Shown here: positions 1 to 6,953 of the stretch, piece by piece
Numbering within the stretch: position 1 is the first letter of the stretch
How the letters are laid out: every line of letters begins with the position of its first letter
DNA from: Pedobacter sp. AK013
GTDB taxonomy: Bacteria > Bacteroidota > Bacteroidia > Sphingobacteriales > Sphingobacteriaceae
NCBI RefSeq assembly: GCF_014205835.1
Contig: NZ_JACHCQ010000036.1
Span: 1 to 63,612 of the forward strand
Length of the DNA stretch: 63,612 nucleotides
Direction: 5' to 3'
Notes under the pieces: model-generated
The model's database searches: none
What the model was told of the DNA's origin: nothing
Seen by the model: only the letters and a program-made list of their open reading frames with translations
Translations under genes and position numbers: made by a program

Positions 1-117
1 GTCAATTTGGATCGGCGCAAAGGGGGCTTTTTGCTTTGGCGGACCTTATCAAATTAACTCGGCAAAGGGGGGCGTTTTAAAGTGGCGAAGGGGGGGCAAT
101 TTGAAGCGGTTTATCCA
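1..117. mobile_element. Probable IS21-family terminal repeat end (partial element)
   Basis: The first 117 bases hold about five degenerate units of 22-26 bases. Each has a T-rich or A-rich half followed by a CGGC/GGCG core and a run of five to seven G, for example CGGCAAAGGGGGGC and GTGGCGAAGGGGGGGC. Multiple imperfect terminal repeats of this kind are typical of IS21-family elements. The last unit runs into TTTATCCA, and a CA end at base 117 fits the TG...CA termini of that family. Immediately after it the reading frame begins to match the DUF4833 family. The istA/istB genes would lie outside the window, so the assignment rests only on the repeat pattern. Confidence 0.55.
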
Positions 118-510
118 ATTTATGCACTAAATCTCAAAGAAAACGGGACTATCAATACCGATGCTCCTATCCAGGTTTATTGGATCCGGTACGGTGAAAA
201 AGGACAGAAAAAGGATCTCGGCTATATCCAACGCAAGTTTGCCTACGGGATAGATACGAAAGCCCTTGGAGCCGATAAATATGAGTTTAGGTTTGTATCA
301 CATAAAAAATTACCATTTTATCTGCAAAAGTATAGCGATAAAAGCTACCATGTTTCGGTAACGATTAATAACCGCACCATTAAGGTTAACCGGTTATTTG
401 TAAGGATACAGGGTGGCAGTTTTTGGCTTCCGAATGTAAAATATGCGGAAGTGGAAGGTACAGAAGAATCGACAGGTAAGCCAGTAGTTGAGCGGATAAG
501 CGTGAAGTAA
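118..510 (+). pseudogene. DUF4833-family protein, 5' end removed by insertion
   Basis: From base 118 the frame encodes IYALNLKENG, then PIQVYWIRYGEKG, LGYIQRKFAYG and YEFRFVSHKKLPFYL. These are the conserved blocks of DUF4833, a Bacteroidota family of secreted proteins of unknown function. Family members normally begin with a signal peptide and another conserved strand, and both are missing here. An in-frame GTG at base 82 opens the frame, but the residues it would add are glycine-rich and derive from the G-run repeats of the adjacent insertion element. There is no credible start codon or export signal, so this is read as a truncated gene. The C-terminal part is undamaged, which suggests a recent event. 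Confidence 0.6.
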
Positions 511-583
511 TCTAATTCTTCATCATCTTTTAATTGTAATAAGGTCATTCGACTCCGCTCCCATTAACAGATTCCTATAGAAA

Positions 584-684
584 GGTCGTTATTTTGCGAG
601 GAACGAAGCAATCTTAATGCCTACGCTGGTAGCGATTGTTGTAAGATTGCTTCGTCGGCTGAAATGGCCTTCTTATAATGACGT
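584..684. repeat. Dispersed REP-like palindromic repeat
   Basis: Two arms, GAACGAAGCAATCTTA and TAAGATTGCTTCGTC, form a long imperfect hairpin, with outer arms near GTTATTTTGCG and ATAATGACG. The family with the core GAAGCAATCT is a common intergenic repeat in Pedobacter and related genomes. Apart from this repeat, I see nothing gene-like between 511 and 835. Confidence 0.6.
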
Positions 685-835
685 TTATATAAACAACTGA
701 TAATCAATATATATTTTTTTACCATATAAGACATATGAGCGCATATAAGTTTAAAGTGTCACCCCCATTTTTTTCAGGCTAGAGCTATGGTGAGCACTCG
801 CAAAGACGATCTTTTGCTACGATAAAACAACTTTA

Positions 836-1111
836 TTATTTCGGCTCTTTTTTACTATCTACCCCCGTGCTAAATGTTTTATTAAACTCGCCCTTTATCC
901 ATTGTACTTTTCCAGAAGACTGCATGGCCGGTGCGATGATGTAATTTCCGGTTTCAGTATCGAGGATAACGACAAGATTATTGGGATTTACTTCGGTGTG
1001 GTACCTTCTACTGGTTTGATTTTGTCCGTTTTTAAAACTGATGGCCGTAAACATTAAGCCGGCGCCCAAAAAACCCAATAAAAGGGATTTTGTGTCTAAC
1101 GTGATTTTCAT
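836..1111 (-). CDS. Small membrane-anchored hypothetical protein
   Basis: This 91-residue protein has one hydrophobic segment near residues 9-26 (LLLGFLGAGLMFTAISF). A polar tail follows, with a short beta-like core around residues 45-75 (LVVILDTETGNYIIAP). The N-terminus lacks a clear signal-peptidase site, so it is probably anchored in the inner membrane with the tail outside, or is an uncleaved secreted protein. I do not recognise a family. The next upstream gene on the same strand, the L7/L12-like protein, is also a membrane protein but is about 90 bases away, so co-transcription is possible and unproven. Confidence 0.55.
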   Translation of the reverse strand: MKITLDTKSLLLGFLGAGLMFTAISFKNGQNQTSRRYHTEVNPNNLVVILDTETGNYIIAPAMQSSGKVQWIKGEFNKTFSTGVDSKKEPK

Positions 1112-1201
1112 ATTCTTAAGATTTTTTTGTGTGTTAAATCAAGTTAAGAATTCTACTCCCCACATTTTAATTCTATCAGAAATATTGCAATATGTTTGCC
1201 C

Positions 1202-1666
1202 TTAAATTTTAACCAAGAAATAGGCTAAAGCTGCTGCGATTAAAATAATGATCAACAATTTAATCAAAAAGTTTTTGGGTGAATTTTGGTTATTTGTGGC
1301 ATTCGCAGTGATATTTTTAATATCGGTATCCCTGCTTTGTTGCATCATATTGCCGCTAACCTTAAACTGCATCAGTTTTTCAATATAATCTTTACTTTCT
1401 GCCAGCCCTAAGCCCGTAACATCCTTATAGTGTTTAATTGCATTTAACTTATTGCCCTGACTTAATATAACCAATAGCGCCGCATCCAGATCTGCCAGAT
1501 TGTTTACTGGCTGATTTACTCCTTCTTCTAAAGCGTCTACATAATCTTTGGCTTCTTTTAAACCGCAGCCACTGTGATCTTTAACTACCTTAACAGCTGC
1601 TACTTTCTGGTTCCGTGAAAGAAACAACAATGCTTTTTGTTTTGCTTCGGGGCTAACATTAATCAT
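1202..1666 (-). CDS. Tail-anchored protein with two L7/L12 C-terminal-like modules
   Basis: This 154-residue protein carries two tandem copies of the helix-turn-helix part of the ribosomal L7/L12 C-terminal domain. The first, about residues 20-50, reads KVVKDHSGCGLKEAKDYVD. The second, about residues 73-100, reads HYKDVTGLGLAESKDYIE. In L7/L12 this surface contacts translation factors. A polar Asn/Gln-rich linker leads to a C-terminal hydrophobic stretch, about residues 133-153, ending in FLVKI, which should act as a tail anchor. It lacks the L7/L12 dimerisation domain and lies outside any ribosomal operon, so it is not the ribosomal stalk protein. Its real partner is unknown. Confidence 0.65.
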   Translation of the reverse strand: MINVSPEAKQKALLFLSRNQKVAAVKVVKDHSGCGLKEAKDYVDALEEGVNQPVNNLADLDAALLVILSQGNKLNAIKHYKDVTGLGLAESKDYIEKLMQFKVSGNMMQQSRDTDIKNITANATNNQNSPKNFLIKLLIIILIAAALAYFLVKI

Positions 1667-1709
1667 AACTTTAAGTTAGCAAAATATGAACCAATTATGT
1701 GCAGATAAA

Positions 1710-3053
1710 TTAGAAAACCAGATTACCATCATGGATCAATGATTTCACAGGAGATACACGTGATACAGCCTCTGCAGAGCAACTGGCATCAACCAGTACC
1801 AGATTAGCTTTATCGCCTGCTTTTGGCCACTGCCTTTTTCCTTGGTCATCTAAAGGAAGGATACTGCCAGTTGCCAGTTTCAATATTCTGGAAAGTTCAA
1901 ATTCTGTACGATAGCCATAAATTTGAGCAGCAATATTGGCTTTTTGCAAAATGCTTCCTGTACCAAAAGTATTCCAATGGTCAACAATACAATCATTGCC
2001 TGCTACTACTTCTACACCATGTTTGTACAGTGCAGGAATAGGCATCGGATTGCCAGAAAGCGGAATGGTTGAAGCTATTCCCATTTTGGCCGCGCCAAGT
2101 TTTTCGGCGATTTCTTCTGTTTTGGTTTTATCGAGATATCGTAGTGCAAAAGCATGGCTCACATAGGTTTTTCCTTTTAATACTGGGTTTTCCATTACTT
2201 TATCAATCAGGTATTCGATTGTTTTTAGTCCAGATTCACCAGGTTCGTGAAGATGGATGTCAATCCCTTTTCCATTATCTAAAGCTAACTGTACTACAAA
2301 ATCCATGTGCTTCTCAATAGCGCCATCAATAGAAGTTGGATCAAGGCCACCAATAAAGTCTATATCCATTTTGGCTGCTTCTTTTAACAGTTCAGCAGAT
2401 TTAGTATAATATATGCCATGCTGGGGGAAAGCCACTAGCTCTGCCTGAAAAGATTTCTTTTTGTTCAATAATGCGCTTTCTAAATGCTTTAATGAATCTA
2501 ATCCAGAGGTAGGCTCAATATTTACATGCGACCTTGCATAACTAGTTCCGTACGACTGGAGCAATTCAATCAATTTTTCTGAACGTGGTATAGAAGTTTT
2601 TAAAAGCTCGGGGATTATCTGTTGCTCAAAAGCGATCATATCTTTTACAGATCTGTTCTTTTTTAAATGTGCCTGCCATGGCAATCCGTAATAGGTTTTA
2701 TCCAAATGGATGTGCATATCCCTGAAAGCAGGAAGCATTAACAGTCCCTTTGCATCGATTGCTTTTGCATTAGGATTATTAGGAAGCACCTGCTTCAACT
2801 TACCATCTTCAATCTCAATAATGAAAAGCCCGGTTTTAGTTTTGATTACTTCATCCTGATCATATTCGAATCCAGTTTCTAGCCTAACATTTTTTAATGT
2901 TAAAGTTTTTCCTGAGAAACGGCCTACACTTTCATCTGCAATTGCCTGTTCTGCTGAAAGTAAACAGGTACTCGCAAGTAAAATAGATGAGCTTTTAATA
3001 AAATCTTTTCTCGAAATCGAATTTGGGTTTGTCATAACAGAATTCTTTATCAC
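1710..3053 (-). CDS. Exported amidohydrolase, cytosine deaminase-like
   Basis: This 447-residue protein belongs to the metal-dependent amidohydrolase superfamily. The metal-site motif HIHLDK lies near residue 114, HLHEPG near 268, a VSHAF motif near 300, and the catalytic-site motif GNDCIVDHW near 354. HxHLDK and the order of motifs resemble the cytosine deaminase branch, which hydrolyses C-N bonds in heterocycles; the actual substrate cannot be read from sequence. The N-terminus SRKDFIKSSSILLAS looks like a Tat-type signal with an RK in place of RR. A second start at 3035 would give a more usual n-region length. An AraC regulator lies just upstream on the same strand and may control it. Confidence 0.75.
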   Translation of the reverse strand: MIKNSVMTNPNSISRKDFIKSSSILLASTCLLSAEQAIADESVGRFSGKTLTLKNVRLETGFEYDQDEVIKTKTGLFIIEIEDGKLKQVLPNNPNAKAIDAKGLLMLPAFRDMHIHLDKTYYGLPWQAHLKKNRSVKDMIAFEQQIIPELLKTSIPRSEKLIELLQSYGTSYARSHVNIEPTSGLDSLKHLESALLNKKKSFQAELVAFPQHGIYYTKSAELLKEAAKMDIDFIGGLDPTSIDGAIEKHMDFVVQLALDNGKGIDIHLHEPGESGLKTIEYLIDKVMENPVLKGKTYVSHAFALRYLDKTKTEEIAEKLGAAKMGIASTIPLSGNPMPIPALYKHGVEVVAGNDCIVDHWNTFGTGSILQKANIAAQIYGYRTEFELSRILKLATGSILPLDDQGKRQWPKAGDKANLVLVDASCSAEAVSRVSPVKSLIHDGNLVF

Positions 3054-3167
3054 AAAATTAGTATTCTGTTATGTTTATGAATAGTAGGATTTATATTAAA
3101 AATTGTATCATTTATAACTATCCATAATTATTTATCAAATTTAATAGGGAAAATTTTGTGCAATTCA

Positions 3168-4013
3168 TTACTGCCCTCTAAATGCACGTGGAGTAATCCG
3201 GGTTTGTTTTTTAAAGAATTTAGAAAAATACGCCACATCATAAAAACCGAGGTCGAAAGCAATTGCTTTAATTGGCCTTTCGGTTGTTAGTAAAATCCGT
3301 TTTGCTTCGAGTATTAAACGTTCGTGGATCAGTGCTGTAGCAGATACGTGAAAATGCCTTTTGCATAGCATATTCAGGTAATTTGCCGAAATATTTAACT
3401 GGTCGGCATAAAAGGCAACAAATTTTTCCTTCTTATAATGCATATCGATAAGCGAGCGGTATTTAAACAACACAGGTTTGCTTTGATAAACCGTTTGATT
3501 ATTAAATAACGTTCCGGCCTTCTCACTAACCATCAGCGCAATAAGCCTAATCCTGGCATTGATAATTTCCCAAAGTATGGCAGGTTTTGCCAGTTCAGAT
3601 CTGATACTCCGAAATTCGTACAGAATTTTCTCGTAAGCGTTGGCGCCCAGATTAATAATGGGATAGTTTTGATATAAGATTAATGAAAAGCGTAAAGAAT
3701 TGGCCAGGGTTTCGAATATGCTCCTGCTAATCATAAGTTGGTGAGCATGGGTGTCTTTGCCTAGCTCCCATTTATGGATCTGTTCGGGAAACAATAAATG
3801 CAACTGACCTCCAATAACCTGATGATCTATAAAATCGATGGTGTGTATACCACTACCCTGCTCAAAAAGCATAAAAAGAAAAAAATCATGCTTGTGTGGT
3901 TTTTCAATGTATCTTTTCCCAATTATTTCATGATAAAGCAAATTATTTCCCGAATCTTGATCAGGCCAAAATTCACTAATATCAAGCGTAGGAAAATTTG
4001 CAATCACATCCAT
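3168..4013 (-). CDS. AraC-family transcriptional regulator
   Basis: This 281-residue protein has a cupin-like sensing domain in the first 150 residues, with HKHDFFLFMLFEQGSG near residue 40. The C-terminal double helix-turn-helix is typical of the AraC family (residues about 185-280); AIAFDLGFYDVAYFSKFFKK near residue 255 is the second recognition region. It lies about 115 bases upstream of the exported amidohydrolase on the same strand. By position it is the likely regulator of that gene, though the ligand is unknown. There is no receiver domain, so it probably binds a small molecule directly. Confidence 0.8.
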   Translation of the reverse strand: MDVIANFPTLDISEFWPDQDSGNNLLYHEIIGKRYIEKPHKHDFFLFMLFEQGSGIHTIDFIDHQVIGGQLHLLFPEQIHKWELGKDTHAHQLMISRSIFETLANSLRFSLILYQNYPIINLGANAYEKILYEFRSIRSELAKPAILWEIINARIRLIALMVSEKAGTLFNNQTVYQSKPVLFKYRSLIDMHYKKEKFVAFYADQLNISANYLNMLCKRHFHVSATALIHERLILEAKRILLTTERPIKAIAFDLGFYDVAYFSKFFKKQTRITPRAFRGQ

Positions 4014-4340
4014 AGACGAAAAATACCATTTTTGTATAGAAGTTACGAAAAAAGAAAATGAAAAGTGAATGAAAGGAATTCATTATTATTCTGCTTCCCT
4101 GAGGCATCAGACCAGGCATGTTGCCCTGTAGATACAGCGCAATGAGATCTGATACCTTCAGAATGAGCAGGATGAGCGTTACAAAACTGAAATAAGTTAA
4201 TGTAGTTTGATTATAGAGAAGATACACACAATCATTTTATATATTTCTTCTACAGAACAAATATACAATATATCACCGATTGGTGATAAAAATAATTAAA
4301 ATTGATTGTGTAATTTTCCCACACGATTATTTTTCATCAC
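4014..4340. other. Intergenic region between AraC and TetR genes
   Basis: This 327-base gap separates two divergent regulators. It holds the palindromic candidate operator at 4271-4288. A minus-strand frame across 3982-4227 overlaps the AraC start, has no recognisable protein features and is not called. Nothing else is seen. Confidence 0.5.
4271..4288. promoter_or_regulatory. Candidate TetR operator
   Basis: TATCACCGATTGGTGATA is an 18-base palindrome with 7-base perfect arms (TATCACC/GGTGATA) about 53 bases upstream of the TetR start codon. Size and position are what is expected of an autoregulatory TetR operator. No binding data are available. Confidence 0.5.
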
Positions 4341-4964
4341 ATGGAGCAGAAAACAGGGGTTAAATCGTTAAGAAACAAAGAAAAAAGCAAACAGAAGTTT
4401 TTAAATGCGGTAGAGAAAATACTCCATACCAAAGGTTTCTCGGGCCTTAAGGTTAACGATATCGCACGTACTGCAGGCCTGGACAAAAAATTGATCTATA
4501 ACTATTTCGGTGGAAAGGACGAACTCATTGACGAATATATCCGCTTCCAGGATTTTTGGAGCAATGTAAAAGATGAGTCGGGAGGCCCTGTAACGAATGA
4601 TGGGGGGAAAACATTCTGTAAAACAATGCTCCTCTCCCAATTTGATTATGTTTTCAAAAATAAGGATTTACAGAAAATTTTGCTCTGGGGCTTAATAGAG
4701 AACCGTAAATCGCTAAAAAAACTCGCAAACGATCGTGAAGAAAATGGTGCACGCTTATTTGAAAGTATTACTGACCCTTATTTCAAGGAAAACGCTAAAA
4801 GATATAGGGCCATTATTGCATTGCTGATATCGGGAATTTATTATTTGGACATTTACGCCACAACAAACGACTGTACTTTCTGCGGACTAGACTTAACAAC
4901 TACTGAGGGAAGAACGGAAATTGAAAATGCGGTGAATTTTCTGATCGATAAGACTTATGAATAA
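4341..4964 (+). CDS. TetR/AcrR-family transcriptional regulator
   Basis: This 207-residue protein has an N-terminal TetR helix-turn-helix, residues about 12-62, with GLKVNDIARTAGLDKKLIYNYF and the usual KDEL segment after the recognition helix. The C-terminal half is a helical ligand-binding domain with no clear family. The DNA-binding half is well conserved, so the class is secure. No transporter or enzyme gene is adjacent on the same strand, so its targets are not obvious beyond likely autoregulation through the palindrome at 4271-4288. The gene ends in a bidirectional terminator shared with the convergent secreted protein. Confidence 0.85.
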   Translation: MEQKTGVKSLRNKEKSKQKFLNAVEKILHTKGFSGLKVNDIARTAGLDKKLIYNYFGGKDELIDEYIRFQDFWSNVKDESGGPVTNDGGKTFCKTMLLSQFDYVFKNKDLQKILLWGLIENRKSLKKLANDREENGARLFESITDPYFKENAKRYRAIIALLISGIYYLDIYATTNDCTFCGLDLTTTEGRTEIENAVNFLIDKTYE

Positions 4965-4966
4965 AA

Positions 4967-5006
4967 AAACCGGAAAGAATGTTTCTAAAGATTTTCTTCC
5001 CGGTTT
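4967..5006. terminator. Bidirectional rho-independent terminator
   Basis: AAACCGGAAAGA and TCTTCCCGGTTT form an imperfect stem between the convergent TetR gene and the secreted protein gene, with A and T runs on the outer sides. It could terminate both transcripts. Confidence 0.65.
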
Positions 5007-5020
5007 CATAATTTATCACC

Positions 5021-5560
5021 TCAGCAACCGCCTTTGCGGGGAATACGTTTAAAAATTACTTTACCATCCCGTTCTACATACTCGCCCGATACTATTGGAT
5101 ATGAATACTTGGGCGCGCATGATACGACATGGCTTCTTATAATTATTTTGTCGTTAACTTTCAGGCTCTGCAATTGTTCGAGTTGAGACTTTTCCGGCTC
5201 AAATTTTACAATGTAATCGGCACCATTAATCCTGGCCATTACACCAAAACCTAATCTTGATCCTGGCGGGAGAGAAAGAGCGGTTATAACAGCCTCCATA
5301 TTGGTAAAATCACTTATATGCTCCCTTATTTTAGCAGCATCGGCATGCACTTTTTTACCTTCGGGAGACGCTTCCCATTTTTTGAATGTTACACCATCAG
5401 GGCTGGCCTCCCATTTTTTCAGTTCGACTTCCCTTTCGGCAGCAGAGAGGGTTTTTGGGGTTGGTCTTTTAGACGTTTCATTTTTAATTTCGCGATTGGC
5501 AAATACTAGTCCGCTTACCACAACCAGCGGTAAGATCAGCGCATAAATAACTTTTTTCAT
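5021..5560 (-). CDS. Secreted hypothetical protein with KWEASP repeat
   Basis: This 179-residue protein begins with a signal peptide (MKKVIYALILPLVVVSGLVFA). A charged segment, about residues 48-70, contains a doubled motif, KWEASPDG followed at once by KWEASPEG. The remaining 100 residues look like a small beta-rich domain, with the blocks GSRLGFGVMARINGADYIVKF and NDKIIIRSHVVSCAPKYSYP, and two cysteines including the last residue. I do not recognise the family. The charged repeat may be a spacer between the membrane and the folded domain. It is convergent with the TetR gene and divergent from the membrane PhoB-type regulator. Confidence 0.6.
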   Translation of the reverse strand: MKKVIYALILPLVVVSGLVFANREIKNETSKRPTPKTLSAAEREVELKKWEASPDGVTFKKWEASPEGKKVHADAAKIREHISDFTNMEAVITALSLPPGSRLGFGVMARINGADYIVKFEPEKSQLEQLQSLKVNDKIIIRSHVVSCAPKYSYPIVSGEYVERDGKVIFKRIPRKGGC

Positions 5561-5697
5561 ATTTCTGTAGGTTTAATTAACATAGTTCTATCTGCTGATA
5601 AATCAGATACGTTTAATACATTTTTTTTATTTCTCATATCTTTTTAAAGTTGGTGCAACAAAAATACTTTGATATCTTTCCCTATGAAGAACCAGAA

Positions 5698-5731
5698 TTG
5701 TAAATAAAAATGTAAACTTTGTAAATAAAAA
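5698..5731 (+). promoter_or_regulatory. Direct repeats upstream of membrane PhoB-type regulator
   Basis: TTGTAAATAAAAA occurs twice with a 21-base period (5698 and 5719), and a third TGTAAA core lies between them at 5711. The repeats end about 10 bases before the ATG at 5741. PhoB/OmpR-type winged helices bind direct repeats, so an autoregulatory site is plausible. Confidence 0.4.
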
Positions 5732-5740
5732 CTTGACACT

Positions 5741-6634
5741 ATGTTTGATAGTAGAAATCATTTCTCTGGAAAAGGCAAATACCTTTTTGGATTCATGCTA
5801 GTTTTATTTATCTCTGCAATTTGCGTGACATTCGGTATGACCGGCAGTGAGGATTTTAATTTCGACAGAAGAGAAGTTTTGCTCCGTCGGATCGGACATG
5901 AACTACTCCTACAATCGGGCGACAGTACATCGAGGGTACTCCCGATAAAAAAGATTGCCGAAAATGAGTACCAGATCGAATTTGAGAATGAGTTTACTTT
6001 CCAGCCCGGCTTGCTGGTGAATACAACGAGGCGTTTGTTGGCCAAAGACCCGATGGCAGATGATTATGTTGTTAAAGTCCTGAACGCTAACAGCTCCAAT
6101 ATAGTCTATGAATATGCTATATCCAAAAATAAAAAAGATGAGATTATAACATGCATAGGAAGAAAACAACCAAGAGCACGTTACATGATCGACATTAAAT
6201 TGAAAGCAACAGGCATAAATACAGTAAAGAATGGATATCTTTTGGGCAGCCTACCCTTTTTAGCCTTAGTTGGTTTTATTTTTATTAGGTCTATTAAACC
6301 GCGAAGAGCTTTACCTAATGATGATCAGCATGCCGACATAATTACTTTGGGCTCAGTTCTGTTTGACGCGAAAAACCGTAAACTCACCAAAAATGAAAAG
6401 GTGGTAGACCTAACCGGTACTGAAACGCGGTTACTACTCATCTTCGCCCTTTCTCCCAATGAAACGATAGAGAGAAGCCGATTGCAAAAAGAGATATGGG
6501 AAGACGAAGGTGTTATTGTAGGGCGTAGTCTGGATATGTTTATCTCAAAGCTTAGAAAAAAACTGGAACTCGATCCCAATATCAACATTGTTGTTATACG
6601 GGCTAAAGGATATAGACTTGAAATTAACGTTTAG
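5741..6634 (+). CDS. Membrane-spanning PhoB-type winged-helix regulator
   Basis: This 297-residue protein is built like a one-component membrane sensor. It has a transmembrane helix at about residues 14-33 and an extracytoplasmic domain of roughly 130 residues. A second transmembrane helix follows at about 166-186 (LLGSLPFLALVGFIFI). The C-terminal OmpR/PhoB-type winged helix spans about 205-297, with LTGTETRLLLIF, SRLQKEIWEDEG and SLDMFISKLRKKL. There is no receiver domain. The design recalls ToxR/CadC, but those have the DNA-binding domain at the N-terminus, whereas here it is C-terminal. The extracytoplasmic domain presumably senses an envelope signal; its family is not recognised. Confidence 0.75.
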   Translation: MFDSRNHFSGKGKYLFGFMLVLFISAICVTFGMTGSEDFNFDRREVLLRRIGHELLLQSGDSTSRVLPIKKIAENEYQIEFENEFTFQPGLLVNTTRRLLAKDPMADDYVVKVLNANSSNIVYEYAISKNKKDEIITCIGRKQPRARYMIDIKLKATGINTVKNGYLLGSLPFLALVGFIFIRSIKPRRALPNDDQHADIITLGSVLFDAKNRKLTKNEKVVDLTGTETRLLLIFALSPNETIERSRLQKEIWEDEGVIVGRSLDMFISKLRKKLELDPNINIVVIRAKGYRLEINV

Positions 6635-6727
6635 AAAAGTCTTCCCATTTCGAATTAAGCTTATTGGATTCGATTTGGCATTTTTAAGAAGGCTCTATAA
6701 CAGACCAAAATTTTGATGATGACAATA

Positions 6728-6751
6728 ATGGCCTGTGAGGACACAGGCCAT
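6728..6751. terminator. Hairpin downstream of the PhoB-type regulator
   Basis: ATGGCCTGTG and CACAGGCCAT form a perfect 10-base stem with a 4-base loop, about 95 bases after the stop codon. There is no T run, so it may act as an RNA 3' end stabiliser rather than a classical terminator. Confidence 0.45.
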
Positions 6752-6774
6752 GGAAAAGAGGCTAAAAATCTGGT

Positions 6775-6806
6775 GTCATTTCCTTTGGTTAATCAAAGGA
6801 AATGAC
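6775..6806. terminator. Hairpin between convergent genes
   Basis: GTCATTTCCTTTG and CAAAGGAAATGAC form a perfect 13-base stem with a 6-base loop between the regulator (ends 6634) and the GH3 gene (ends at 6954 on the other strand). Together with the hairpin at 6728 it fills the 320-base convergent gap, in which no gene is seen. Confidence 0.5.
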
Positions 6807-6953
6807 GATTTATCTTAATTTATCACTTCAATGTTTTTCAATTAAAAGCTATCTCTCAAGGAGGACAATTATATATTTTTATTTTAAGGTGCAATCTCTT
6901 TTGATTTAAAGGAGAACATCTTTAACTTCATCGATTTTCAATATCTTGTAACA

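Noticed and set aside
584..684. Repeat as possible CRISPR or small RNA gene
   Set aside because: A single palindromic unit with no spacer array; it matches dispersed intergenic repeats.
3982..4227. 81-residue minus-strand frame overlapping the AraC start
   Set aside because: Overlaps the AraC coding start, is rich in Leu/Phe from AT-rich DNA, and has no family features.
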